NCBI RefSeq assembly: GCF_014287955.1
Contig: NZ_JACOPD010000003.1
Location: 124,001 to 188,000 of the forward strand
DNA length: 64,000 bases
Source of the DNA: Lachnospira hominis (ex Liu et al. 2021)
GTDB lineage: Bacteria > Bacillota > Clostridia > Lachnospirales > Lachnospiraceae
Reading direction: 5' to 3'
Shown: positions 26,363-34,924 of the stretch, one piece after another
How positions within the stretch are numbered: position 1 is the stretch's first letter
How the letters are laid out: every line of letters starts with the position of its first letter
The notes under the pieces: model-generated
Told to the model about the DNA's origin: nothing
Seen by the model: the letters and a program-made list of their open reading frames with translations, nothing else
Databases searched by the model: none
Made by a program: the position numbers and the translations under genes

Positions 26363-26827
26363 ATGAATCAGTATGTAACAGGTGCAGTTATAAAGAGACT
26401 GCGTGAGGAAAAAAACATGACACAACAGCAACTGGCAGATAAGTTGTCAGTCAGTGCAAAGACAATTTCCAAATGGGAAACAGCGAAAGGATATCCGGAT
26501 ATCACACTATTAGAATCCATTGCCAATGCATTATCGGTGTCAGTGACAGAGCTTATTTCCGGTAATACAATAGTTACATTATCTGCTTTTGAATGGGAGA
26601 AGGATAGAAAAACGCTGATATATGGGCAGGTAGACTATATGTATGGAGAAGCACTTTATAAGCCTGAAATGAAAGCAGGAAATCCTATAAGGTTATATAG
26701 TTTGGATGAAATCACGGAGATATTCGGTAAATTAGGACTTCGTATTTGTAACAGCTTTGCTGATTTCAGTGGAAAGCTGAGTTCTGATAATGATATTCAA
26801 TTGATGGTTTATTCCATACGAGAATAA
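26363..26827 (+). CDS. XRE regulator fused to the C-terminal tail of a methyltransferase-like protein
   Basis: 154 residues; ATG 26363 has GGAGG 8 nt upstream. Residues 1-70 are a full helix-turn-helix (MTQQQLADKLSVSAKTISKW ... LESIANALSVSVTEL). Residues about 80-154 (RLYSLDEITEIFGKLGLRIC, then NSFADFSGKLSSDNDIQLMV) look like the last strands of a class I SAM-dependent methyltransferase without its SAM-binding core. It is either a deletion fusion that kept a regulator alive or a sensor of unknown type. It directly precedes the lantibiotic-immunity operon. Confidence 0.65.
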   Translation: MNQYVTGAVIKRLREEKNMTQQQLADKLSVSAKTISKWETAKGYPDITLLESIANALSVSVTELISGNTIVTLSAFEWEKDRKTLIYGQVDYMYGEALYKPEMKAGNPIRLYSLDEITEIFGKLGLRICNSFADFSGKLSSDNDIQLMVYSIRE

Positions 26828-26931
26828 AAATAGAGTAGACGAATTATTTAGCAATCTTCATCAAATCTTTATTTTTTTCTGTTAGGTTATATTTCAGTAA
26901 GAAATGAAATATGGAAGGAAGGATAGTAAAG

Positions 26932-27645
26932 ATGGAAATGATGTTGCAGACACAAAATTTGTGTAAATATTTTAGAAAGCAGAAAGCGGTAAATAATGTT
27001 TCACTTAATATCGAAAAGGAACAGATTTATGGACTGCTTGGACCGAATGGTGCGGGAAAATCTACCACATTGAAAATGTTGACTGGTATGATGAAACCAA
27101 CTGCAGGAAAGATTTACTTTGATGGAAAACTTTTAGATAGGAAAGATTTATCAAAAATAGGAGCGTTAATTGAAAATCCGCCTATTTATGAAAATCTTTC
27201 CGCCAGAGAGAATTTGAAGGTAAGACAATTATTGCTTGGTACAGATGAAAACAGAATTGATGAGGTCTTGCAGATTGTATCACTTACAAACACCGGAAAG
27301 AAGAAAGCAGGACAGTTTTCTTTGGGGATGAAGCAAAGACTAGGCATTGCAATGGCATTGCTTGGAGAACCGGAACTTTTGATATTGGATGAACCTACGA
27401 ATGGATTAGATCCAATAGGCATCGAGGAATTACGAGAGCTGATCCGGTCTTTTCCGGAACAGGGAATCACTGTAATTCTCTCCAGTCATATTCTCTCAGA
27501 GGTACAGTTACTTGCAGATAAAGTCGGGATTATTTCAGGTGGAATCTTAGGATACGAAGGAGCATTAAAGCAGGGAGATAATCTTGAAGATTTGTTTATG
27601 AATGTGGTAAGAAAAAACCAGAAAGCAGGTGAAATCCATGGTTAA
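26932..27645 (+). CDS. Lantibiotic-protection ABC transporter ATPase (LanF type)
   Basis: About 237 residues. ATG 26932 preferred, with AAGGAAGGA upstream. Walker A GPNGAGKST, signature FSLGMKQRLGIAMALLGEPE, Walker B LLILDEPTNGLDP and IENPPIYENLSARENL, the Q-loop-like region typical of the BcrA/NukF/EpiF group. It should energise the two following permeases to expel cationic peptides from the membrane. Overlaps the next gene by 8 bp. Confidence 0.92.
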   Translation: MEMMLQTQNLCKYFRKQKAVNNVSLNIEKEQIYGLLGPNGAGKSTTLKMLTGMMKPTAGKIYFDGKLLDRKDLSKIGALIENPPIYENLSARENLKVRQLLLGTDENRIDEVLQIVSLTNTGKKKAGQFSLGMKQRLGIAMALLGEPELLILDEPTNGLDPIGIEELRELIRSFPEQGITVILSSHILSEVQLLADKVGIISGGILGYEGALKQGDNLEDLFMNVVRKNQKAGEIHG

Positions 27646-28369
27646 TATTATAAAAGCAGAACATCAAAAAGCCAAAAGAACCATGCGAAAAAAGTTTATC
27701 TGGGGATTTCCTCTTCTTACATTTGTCATGGCATTTATATTTACTCTTGGGATGACAAATGCTTATGCAGAAAGTGTTTGGAACTGGTGGTATACACTTT
27801 TGCTGCCGGGGATGATTGCTCTATTTTGTTATCTTTCTGTGGCACAGGAGAAAAAGATAAAATACTATCATTTAATGACTATTCCCACAGACAGAAGAAA
27901 ATTGTTGCTGGGGAAAATTATTTATATTGGGTACATGATTTTGTTTTCTAATGTGATTGTGTTTGCAGGAGCAACGCTTGGAGGCTTTCTTCTAACGACA
28001 CATGTTCCAGTTGGAGGAGCGTTGATTGCAGTATTGTTTCTGACGGTTTCTGAGTTATGGGAGATTCCGGTAGCTTTATTTTTAAGTGAACGATTTGGAA
28101 TGATTGTAAACCTGTTCGTCTGCCTATTTATTACCGTCAGCGGTGTGGTAATATCACAAACCAGAATCTGGTATGTACTTGTTTCTGCAATCCCTATGCG
28201 AATCATGTGCCCGTTGCTTCATGTTTTACCGAATGGTCTTGCAGCAGAAGCCGGAAATCCTCTTTTGGATACGGGAGTTATTGTTCCGGGAATCTGCCTC
28301 TCAATCATCTGGTTTGTTCTTGCAACGGTTCTGTTTTTGAAATGGTTTGAGAGAAGAGAGGTGAAATAA
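27638..28369 (+). CDS. Lantibiotic-immunity ABC permease (LanE/MutE type)
   Basis: 243 residues with six hydrophobic segments, in the MutE/EpiE style (WNWWYTLLLPGMIALFCYLS followed by VAQEKKIKYYHLM, then PTDRRKLLLGKI). ATG 27638 overlaps the LanF stop. Paired with the next permease it forms the membrane part of the transporter. Confidence 0.88.
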   Translation: MVNIIKAEHQKAKRTMRKKFIWGFPLLTFVMAFIFTLGMTNAYAESVWNWWYTLLLPGMIALFCYLSVAQEKKIKYYHLMTIPTDRRKLLLGKIIYIGYMILFSNVIVFAGATLGGFLLTTHVPVGGALIAVLFLTVSELWEIPVALFLSERFGMIVNLFVCLFITVSGVVISQTRIWYVLVSAIPMRIMCPLLHVLPNGLAAEAGNPLLDTGVIVPGICLSIIWFVLATVLFLKWFERREVK

Positions 28370-28370
28370 G

Positions 28371-29111
28371 ATGATTGGAAGATCTCTTAATGCAGACTTG
28401 CGAAAGATGAAAGGAACATCTGTGATTCTGGCACACTTACTGATTCCGATTATAACCAGCGTTATATTTTTAATATATTACTTTTTTTCACCATGGAATG
28501 AAAATATGAAAGTGATTGCATTTTATCAGGCAATAGGAGCAGGACTTCCAGTACTTATTGGAATTTTTACAGCAAGTGTGATGGAACAAGAACAAAATGC
28601 AGGTAATTTTCAAAACCTGTTGTCTTTACCAGATAAACTTACAGCATTTTTATCGAAACTGTTGATGCTACTGGTTTTGTGTCTGTGCTCTATCCTATTG
28701 ACAGCAATCATATTCGGAATTGGATTTGGAAGAATCGCATCAAGCGATATCGAAATCATGAAAGGATGTATATTTGCAGCATTGCTGCTGTGGGGAAGCA
28801 GTGTTCCACTTTATCTGTGGCAGCTGATTCTGGCTTTTCAGTTTGGAAAAGGGGTATCCATTGGAGCAGGGATTATATCAGGACTAATTAGTGCATTGAT
28901 GCTTACCGGACTTGGAGATTATGTGTGGAAATATGTATTTGTCTGCTGGACGGGTAGAGTACCATATACTTATCTGCAATCTGTATTGGGAGAAACTAGT
29001 GTAGGTGAATGGTTGTCATTCATACCAGGTTGCTTAATATTTACAGGGATTAGTATGGTATACTATTTTTGGTGGGTAAACCACTGGGAAGGAAACAGAA
29101 TATCGGAATAG
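28371..29111 (+). CDS. Lantibiotic-immunity ABC permease (LanG/MutG type)
   Basis: 246 residues, six hydrophobic segments, MutG-like (NADLRKMKGTSVILAHLLIP, then EQEQNAGNFQNLLSLPDK). It starts 1 bp after the LanE stop with GAGAGGTGA as ribosome site. It completes the LanFEG set; similar sets (for example cprABC of Clostridioides difficile) protect against nisin-like peptides made by others. Confidence 0.88.
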   Translation: MIGRSLNADLRKMKGTSVILAHLLIPIITSVIFLIYYFFSPWNENMKVIAFYQAIGAGLPVLIGIFTASVMEQEQNAGNFQNLLSLPDKLTAFLSKLLMLLVLCLCSILLTAIIFGIGFGRIASSDIEIMKGCIFAALLLWGSSVPLYLWQLILAFQFGKGVSIGAGIISGLISALMLTGLGDYVWKYVFVCWTGRVPYTYLQSVLGETSVGEWLSFIPGCLIFTGISMVYYFWWVNHWEGNRISE

Positions 29112-29125
29112 AATCGAGGGAAACT

Positions 29126-29788
29126 ATGGCAAAAATACTGGCAGTTGATGATGAACCGGCAATTTTGGAAATGATAGAAAGCATTTTGAATAAGGATGGA
29201 CATCTGGTTACCAAAGTAAGTAATCCACTAAAAATTAATATGGAAGAATTACATCGTTATGACCTGATTTTACTGGACATTATGATGCCTGGAATTGATG
29301 GCTTCGAATTATGCAAAAGAATCAGGGCACTTGTGGATTGTCCGATTTTGTTTCTTACGGCAAAAACGGAGGAAAACAGTCTGGTAAACGGACTTTCTTT
29401 AGGAGCAGATGATTATATTTCAAAGCCATTTGGAGTGATGGAACTTCGGGCAAGGATCAATGCACATCTTAGAAGAGAGCACAGGGAACATTCTGTCCGG
29501 ATGGTTTTGGGGAGGGTCTGTATTCAAATATCTCAAAAGAAACTATTGGTTGATGATAAGGAACTTCCTCTTACGAAAGCGGAGTACGAAATTTGTGAAT
29601 TCCTGGCTAAAAACAGAGGACAGGTTTTCTCGAAGGAACAGATATTGGAAGCGGTCTTTGGCTTTGACAATGAGAGTAATGACAGTACTATAATCACGCA
29701 TATCAAAAATATAAGAGCAAAATTTGCGGATTATGATTATACACCGATAAAAACAGTCTGGGGGATTGGATATAAATGGGAAGAGTAA
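29126..29788 (+). CDS. OmpR-family response regulator (LanR/CprR-like)
   Basis: 220 residues; ATG 29126 with GAGGG upstream rather than the longer in-frame start inside LanG. The receiver domain has the acidic pair DDEP, phospho-Asp in LLDIMMPGIDGFE (about residue 52), Thr in LTAKTEE and Lys in ISKPFG. The C-terminal winged helix shows ELPLTKAEYEICEFLAKNRG. With the kinase it should sense antimicrobial peptides and induce the transporter. Confidence 0.92.
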   Translation: MAKILAVDDEPAILEMIESILNKDGHLVTKVSNPLKINMEELHRYDLILLDIMMPGIDGFELCKRIRALVDCPILFLTAKTEENSLVNGLSLGADDYISKPFGVMELRARINAHLRREHREHSVRMVLGRVCIQISQKKLLVDDKELPLTKAEYEICEFLAKNRGQVFSKEQILEAVFGFDNESNDSTIITHIKNIRAKFADYDYTPIKTVWGIGYKWEE

Positions 29789-31152
29789 AGAGAAGCAATG
29801 CACTCAGCTGGATTTTTATGAGATATGTACTGGTCATGCTTGGATCATTAGTAGGTTTGGTGATTGTTGCTTGGCTGCTGCTGTACCTTTTGATTAGTGT
29901 GGGCTGTATCTATCCGGCGAATTATGCAGAGCAAAAGATTAATGAAGCATATGATACGATTTTACGTGCGGATAAAGTAACTGCTGAGATGATTCCTGCA
30001 CTTTGTGATTATGTAATCTTTTCAGAGAATGGAGAGAAAATAGGTGGAGATCTGTCAGAACAATACGAACAGATAGCATGGAATGTTGCAAAGTACGGAA
30101 ACGCATCCGGGAAATATTTTTATAAAGTAATTGTAAGGGAAAATGAATATGTTGTATTGCAATATCGCCTTACACCTCAATATCATTCAGCTTTTTTGAG
30201 GGAGCATTTTATAGGACCACAGAATGTGATGAGTATTATGTCAGTGATTGGAGCGGTAGCGATTATCATCATTCCGTCCATACGTTTTGGAAAAAGAATC
30301 AAAAAGCAGATGCAGCCTGTATTAGACGCAATCAGACAAATAAAGGATCAAAATCTGGAATATGAGACATCCTGTTCCGGTATCAAAGAGTTTGATGACT
30401 GTTTATCGGCAATCGATGATATGCGAGATGCATTGCGAGAATCTTTAGAAAAGCAGTGGAAAACAGAGCAGGAAAAGAAACAACAGATGTCTGCTTTGGC
30501 ACATGATATTAAAACACCTCTTACGATTGTACGGGGAAATGCAGAACTACTTTCAGAGACTGAACTGACCACAGAACAGAAGAATAATATCACTTATGTT
30601 TTGAACGGCACAACACAGATACAAAGTTATGTAAAACAGTTGATAGATGTCACAAAATCATGGAATTGCAGTGATGTTACCTATACAACGGTGAGGTTAG
30701 AAGATTTTTTCGCAGATATAAAGGAACAGGCACTCGGATTGGTAGAAATCTATCACCAGAAAATAGATTGGAAGGAGGGACAAAGTGATAAAAAGGTAAC
30801 GATTGCTTATGATCCAATGTTCCGGGCCGTAATGAATATGATTCAGAATGCAGTGGAGCATACAAAAGAAAATGGAATCATTTATATTGACGCAAAGGAG
30901 CAGGATGGCCGGCTGACATTCATTGTGGAGGATAGCGGATCAGGATTTACAAAAGAAGCATTATTGCATGGCACAGAGCAGTTTTTTATGGATGACACAA
31001 GTAGAAATGGCGAAGCCCATTATGGGATGGGACTATTTTTTGCAAAAACTGTGGCTGAAAAATATGGTGGAGGTATTAAACTTTCAAATTCTGAAAATAC
31101 AGGTGGGGCGAGGGTAGAAATATTTTTCCTGAGTAGTCAGGAAACAAGCTAA
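29776..31152 (+). CDS. Sensor histidine kinase (LanK/CprK-like)
   Basis: 458 residues with two membrane helices (about 12-40 and 155-175) enclosing a short extracellular loop of roughly 110 residues. The phospho-acceptor box SALAHDIKTPLT and ATPase boxes NMIQNAVEHT, VEDSGSGF and GEAHYGMGLFFAKTVAEKYGG are intact. It overlaps the response regulator by 13 bp. It forms a five-gene immunity and sensing operon with LanFEG-R. A perfect 8-bp hairpin follows at 31171-31190. Confidence 0.92.
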   Translation: MGRVKRSNALSWIFMRYVLVMLGSLVGLVIVAWLLLYLLISVGCIYPANYAEQKINEAYDTILRADKVTAEMIPALCDYVIFSENGEKIGGDLSEQYEQIAWNVAKYGNASGKYFYKVIVRENEYVVLQYRLTPQYHSAFLREHFIGPQNVMSIMSVIGAVAIIIIPSIRFGKRIKKQMQPVLDAIRQIKDQNLEYETSCSGIKEFDDCLSAIDDMRDALRESLEKQWKTEQEKKQQMSALAHDIKTPLTIVRGNAELLSETELTTEQKNNITYVLNGTTQIQSYVKQLIDVTKSWNCSDVTYTTVRLEDFFADIKEQALGLVEIYHQKIDWKEGQSDKKVTIAYDPMFRAVMNMIQNAVEHTKENGIIYIDAKEQDGRLTFIVEDSGSGFTKEALLHGTEQFFMDDTSRNGEAHYGMGLFFAKTVAEKYGGGIKLSNSENTGGARVEIFFLSSQETS

Positions 31153-31322
31153 ATAGACCGCAATTAAGCTATGTAAAAGAAGTTTTACATGCATTTATCT
31201 AATAATAATATCAATAGGACGATATAGAAAATGTGGGGAAGCATGGTATTTCAATGAGTTTGAGATACAGTGCTTTTGCGTATTAACAGGAAGCAGATAA
31301 AGCGATATATGTGATATTCTAT

Positions 31323-31351
31323 TTCACAACAAAAAAAGGTCGGTTCACAAC
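31323..31351 (+). promoter_or_regulatory. LytTR-type direct-repeat operator 1
   Basis: TTCACAAC at 31323-31330 and again at 31344-31351: exact 8-mers with 21-bp period, joined by AAAAAAAGGTCGG. The reverse complement GTTGTGAA resembles the half-sites of LytTR regulators, which bind direct repeats two helical turns apart. TATAAT-like boxes follow at 31384 and 31393, so the site centre lies about 68 bp upstream of a likely transcription start of the regulator operon. Confidence 0.65.
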
Positions 31352-31423
31352 ATGGTGGCTAGCTATTAAAAGACTTTTTCCGATATAATAAATATAATTG
31401 TATGTGAGTAAGGAAGTGACAAG

Positions 31424-32137
31424 ATGCAAATAGCAATCTGCGATGATGAAAAATCTATAGGATTGATATTAGAAGAAAAAATAAAGAAATTATTACCGGA
31501 TGTAGTAATAGAAAAATATTTATCTGGTGATGAATTGATTGCAAGTGGTTGTGAGCCGGATATTCTATTTTTAGATATTCAGATGCCAGGAATGGATGGA
31601 ATGGAAACGGCAAGGATTCTGCGTCAGAAAAATGAAAGAATGGTATTGATATTTGTAACTGCTGTGGAGGAGTATGTTTTTCAGGCATTTGATGTTGCAG
31701 CATTTCATTATCTGGTGAAACCATTTTCAGATGAAAAATTTGAGGAAGTTGTGAAACGTGCAGTCAGAAGCATTGAAAAATATTCTGAAAATCAATCGGA
31801 TGAAAAATACATGATGGTGCAGTCCGGAGGAAGCCATATGAAAGTGTTTTTGAAGGATATTGTGTATGCTGAGGTATATAATCGAAAAGTCATTATCCAT
31901 ACACGGGATACGAATATTGAATATTATGGAAAATTGCAGGAACTGAGTGAAATTGCGGGAGCAGATTTTTTTCGTACACACAGAGCCTACCTCGTACATT
32001 TCAAATATGTTCAGAAATATGATGCAAATTGTGTGACGATGGAAAATGGAACTGCATTGATTGCAAAACAGAATTATTCTGAGTTTGTAAAACAATATTT
32101 GAAATATAATCAGAGGAAAGGAAAAGAAATCGGATGA
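31424..32137 (+). CDS. LytTR-family response regulator (AgrA-like)
   Basis: 237 residues. Receiver domain: CDDEKS, phospho-Asp in LFLDIQMPGMDGMETA (about 53) and VKPFSDEKF. The C-terminal LytTR DNA-binding domain (about 130-235) has DIVYAEVYNRKVIIHT, FFRTHRAYLVHFKYV. Overlaps the kinase by 4 bp (ATGA). The 21-bp-period repeats just upstream and again before the FlxA-like gene at 33837 fit its expected binding mode, so I infer it controls both. Confidence 0.92.
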   Translation: MQIAICDDEKSIGLILEEKIKKLLPDVVIEKYLSGDELIASGCEPDILFLDIQMPGMDGMETARILRQKNERMVLIFVTAVEEYVFQAFDVAAFHYLVKPFSDEKFEEVVKRAVRSIEKYSENQSDEKYMMVQSGGSHMKVFLKDIVYAEVYNRKVIIHTRDTNIEYYGKLQELSEIAGADFFRTHRAYLVHFKYVQKYDANCVTMENGTALIAKQNYSEFVKQYLKYNQRKGKEIG

Positions 32138-33504
32138 GTTTGGTAGAAAAATGCTGGATGGTTACATCGAAAATTTCTGTTATTGCACTCCTTATGATTA
32201 CAGGAATCTATTTTGGAAAATTTGTTTGTCCCTATATAAAAAAGAAAAAAGGGGCTGTGGCAGTCAGTATTGTTTATATTACGATTATGCTTGTTTTATA
32301 TATGATTCCGCCACAGATTGATAATTTTTCCGCATATCTGATTGGAGTTATAGCAGCGTTTCTTGCAATGTATGTAGAGGACAGAAGAAATATATATCAG
32401 AAAATATTTCTTGCAATTACGTTCTTTTCTATCCGATGGTTAACGGTTGCAATGGCAGCCAGACTTGATGATCTTGTTACAAAAGCACTTGTATTTCGGA
32501 ATATGAGTGCAGAAAAAGTGTGGTTGCAATACGGACTATATGTTGGAACCAGAGTTTTGGATATTGTACTTTGTATTGCTTTTATTGCGGTTGCAATAGG
32601 ACTGATCAATAAAGCGTATATATACAAAAAAGATGAAATGAGCGTCAAAGAGATGGTAATGCTTATTATACCTTCACTTGTAGGCGTCACTGGGTATGGC
32701 ATTTTACAATATTATCTCATGGTATACGAAAGAGATACTGGAAAGAACTTGATTGATACATATGGATTTTATGGAGCTTTAAGCTTTTTACACTATCTGA
32801 TTTCCATAGTTGCTATTCTTGTTGTGATTGTAATGTTTCAAAACTGGAAAGAGATGCAGGAAGAACAGCGGGGACAAGAGCTGGTATTAAATCAGATCAG
32901 TGACATGAAAAAGCATATCGAGGAAGTCGAAAAGTTGTATCGGGATATCCGCTCCATGCGCCATGATATGGGAAATCATATACAGACACTGGAACATCTG
33001 GTGGCACATAATAATATGGATGATGCTACAGAATACTTGGAACATCTGAAAAATGAATGGGACAAGGTATCTCCGGAGATAAAGACAGGAAGTCCGGTAA
33101 TTGATGTCATTTTGATGGAAAAGCTGAGAGAAGCAAAAGAAAGGCAGATTCGGTTTCTGTCGGATTTTCATTATCCGCAGAATACGAAGTTAAATGCATT
33201 TGATTTGAGTGTGATCATGAATAATGCCTTGAATAACTGCATGGAAAATGTAAGTGGAGATGATCCGTATATCAGCATTTCTTCTTTTCGGAAAAACAGT
33301 ATCTTTATGATAACCATAAAAAACAGTTTTGGGGGTCAGCTTAATTTTGGTGATAGCGATTTGCCAGAAACAACCAAATCTGGGATGGAACATGGAATGG
33401 GTTTGAATAACATTCGCCGGGTTGCCAGGATGTATATGGGAGATATATCTTTGGAGCAGGGAAATGAGGAAGTAATCCTTAGCATTATGATGCAGGTAGA
33501 ATAA
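32134..33504 (+). CDS. GHKL-domain sensor kinase (AgrC-like)
   Basis: 456 residues. About seven hydrophobic segments fill residues 10-250, the layout of peptide-pheromone sensors such as AgrC. A coiled coil leads to the phospho-acceptor SMRHDMGNHIQTL (His about 285). The GHKL ATPase has NNALNNCMEN, and EHGMGLNNIRRVARMYMG. No agrB/agrD-like genes are near, so the signal is unknown and may come from elsewhere or be a foreign peptide. Confidence 0.9.
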   Translation: MSLVEKCWMVTSKISVIALLMITGIYFGKFVCPYIKKKKGAVAVSIVYITIMLVLYMIPPQIDNFSAYLIGVIAAFLAMYVEDRRNIYQKIFLAITFFSIRWLTVAMAARLDDLVTKALVFRNMSAEKVWLQYGLYVGTRVLDIVLCIAFIAVAIGLINKAYIYKKDEMSVKEMVMLIIPSLVGVTGYGILQYYLMVYERDTGKNLIDTYGFYGALSFLHYLISIVAILVVIVMFQNWKEMQEEQRGQELVLNQISDMKKHIEEVEKLYRDIRSMRHDMGNHIQTLEHLVAHNNMDDATEYLEHLKNEWDKVSPEIKTGSPVIDVILMEKLREAKERQIRFLSDFHYPQNTKLNAFDLSVIMNNALNNCMENVSGDDPYISISSFRKNSIFMITIKNSFGGQLNFGDSDLPETTKSGMEHGMGLNNIRRVARMYMGDISLEQGNEEVILSIMMQVE

Positions 33505-33516
33505 AGAAATAAATTG

Positions 33517-33561
33517 GCACTATGTATTTTGTAAATTACAGAAATATGTAGTGCTTTTTTT
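33517..33561 (+). terminator. Terminator of the LytTR-GHKL operon
   Basis: GCACTATGTATTT (33517-33529) pairs, with G-U pairs, with AAATATGTAGTGC (33542-33554), followed by seven T. It separates the regulator operon from the FlxA-like gene. Confidence 0.8.
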
Positions 33562-33616
33562 GTGCAGGTAGCGATGAAAATATGTTGCTTGCAACAATAT
33601 TTGAGGAGCACTGCGA

Positions 33617-33671
33617 CAGTCTGAAAAGCATTTTCAGACTGCTTCACAACGAAAAAAGGGCGGTTCACAAC
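33617..33671 (+). promoter_or_regulatory. Hairpin plus LytTR-type direct-repeat operator 2
   Basis: A perfect 11-bp inverted repeat, CAGTCTGAAAA and TTTTCAGACTG (33617-33641), is followed at once by TTCACAAC at 33643-33650 and 33664-33671. These have the same 21-bp period and nearly the same linker (GAAAAAAGGGCGG) as the site at 31323. The site lies about 165 bp before the FlxA-like start codon. The shared site links this gene to the LytTR regulator. Confidence 0.65.
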
Positions 33672-33836
33672 ATCACAGTTTATTGTGAAGAAAGATATGC
33701 CGAAAGAAAAAATAAAGAGAAATCATGTTATACAGATTTTCAGGAAACGGATTTCAGAGTATTAGCTCAAGGAGGTAAAATCCTCTGCTCCTGTATGGAC
33801 AGTCGCATTTTGCTTCGCAAAACAAGGAGGATTAAA

Positions 33837-34166
33837 ATGATGAAAATTAATGGATTTAACGAAACGAATACGCAGACAGGAGCAATGGGAATGGCACAGG
33901 CGAATGATTCTGTGAGTAAAAATATTCAGAATCAGATTGCAAATGCACAGCAGAAATTGCAGGACTTATCATCAAATGAAGAACTGTCATTAGAGGATAA
34001 GATGAAGAAACGTCAGGAGATACAACAGGAAATTACAAATCTCAATCAACAGTTAAGACAGCACCAGATTGAACAGAGAAAGGAACAGCAGAGTAAAAAA
34101 TCATCTATGGATGATATGGTGGCTGGTACAAAAAATACATCGGCAAAGAATGCTCATGTACGGTAG
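33837..34166 (+). pseudogene. FlxA-like protein gene, 5' part, interrupted by a mobilizable element
   Basis: Starts at ATG 33837 with CAAGGAGG. The frame encodes about 102 native codons: a G/M/N-rich start, then a long coiled coil (SVSKNIQNQIANAQQKLQDL, then EDKMKKRQEIQQEITNLN) of the FlxA-like type seen with flagellar or secreted helical proteins. Native sequence ends at GCAAA (34143-34147). The last few codons are element DNA. The remainder of the gene is at 43279-43749, and joining at GCAAA restores one frame of 258 codons. It has no signal peptide. Confidence 0.8.
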
Positions 34167-34187
34167 AGAAGCACAAAGCAAAACAAG

Positions 34188-34212
34188 GATAGCCAGCCCT
34201 GCCACTATTCCG
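34188..34212 (-). repeat. Inverted copy of the recombinase-promoter motif near the left end
   Basis: Read on the minus strand this is CGGAATAGTGG-CA-GGGCTGGCTATC, which matches CGGAATAGTGGGGCTGGCTGTC at 41546-41567 just upstream of the serine recombinase, apart from two inserted bases and one change. It may be a recombinase-binding or regulatory site. Bases 34167-34438 hold no gene. Confidence 0.5.
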
Positions 34213-34438
34213 AAGTCAGGGGAACGCAATAGAAAAATTCATAGCTGTATGCTATACTTAATTAGCATTTGAACATATCAAGCTGACACAGCAATCTCTT
34301 TACTTGCCGTTAATGCGCGTCTACCAATAGTCCGCACAAAGCAAGAGTAGCGTAAAGGTATAAAAATTTCAAACTTCTTTGTAACGAAATTCCGATTTCT
34401 CCGTCTAACCTATGAAGCTGAAGGAGGTGATGACAAGT

Positions 34439-34924
34439 ATGGACTATGAAAAACTCTATAAAGCCTACTATTTACAGGTATACTCGTATACTATTTCTCT
34501 TGCCAAAAATCGTGAGATAGCAGAGGAAATCACGCAGAACACATTCTATAAGGCTGTTTCTACAACATCACAATTCAAAGGTAAGTCAGATGAATTGACA
34601 TGGCTCTGCTCCATAGCAAAAAATCTTTACCATGATGAAATGCGAAGCCGTCAGCGAGTAGCTGATGTGAGTGAAATCAATGACTTGCCATCAAATGAAA
34701 ATGTTGAGAACTCAGTTGCAGATTCTGACATGGCGTTCCGCATACACCTCGTTCTTCACCGTTTGGAAGAACCATACAAAGAAGTCTTTCAGCTTCGCGT
34801 ATTCGGGGAACTATCTTTTTCACAAATCGCTGCAATTTTTGGAAAAACAGAATCATGGGCGAGAGTTACTTATCATCGTGCAAAGCTAAAAATTCAAGAA
34901 AGGATGGATGAAAAGCATGAGTAA
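34439..34924 (+). CDS. ECF-type RNA polymerase sigma factor (element cargo)
   Basis: 161 residues; AAGGAGGTGA lies about 11 nt before ATG 34439. Region 2 (YYLQVYSYTISLAKNREIAE, then ITQNTFYKA) and region 4 (EPYKEVFQLRVFGELSFSQI, then IFGKTESWARVTYHRAK) are complete and joined by a short linker, the ECF layout. The following gene encodes a zinc-containing anti-sigma-like protein, and the two overlap. It probably responds to envelope stress. Its target promoters are unknown. Confidence 0.88.
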   Translation: MDYEKLYKAYYLQVYSYTISLAKNREIAEEITQNTFYKAVSTTSQFKGKSDELTWLCSIAKNLYHDEMRSRQRVADVSEINDLPSNENVENSVADSDMAFRIHLVLHRLEEPYKEVFQLRVFGELSFSQIAAIFGKTESWARVTYHRAKLKIQERMDEKHE

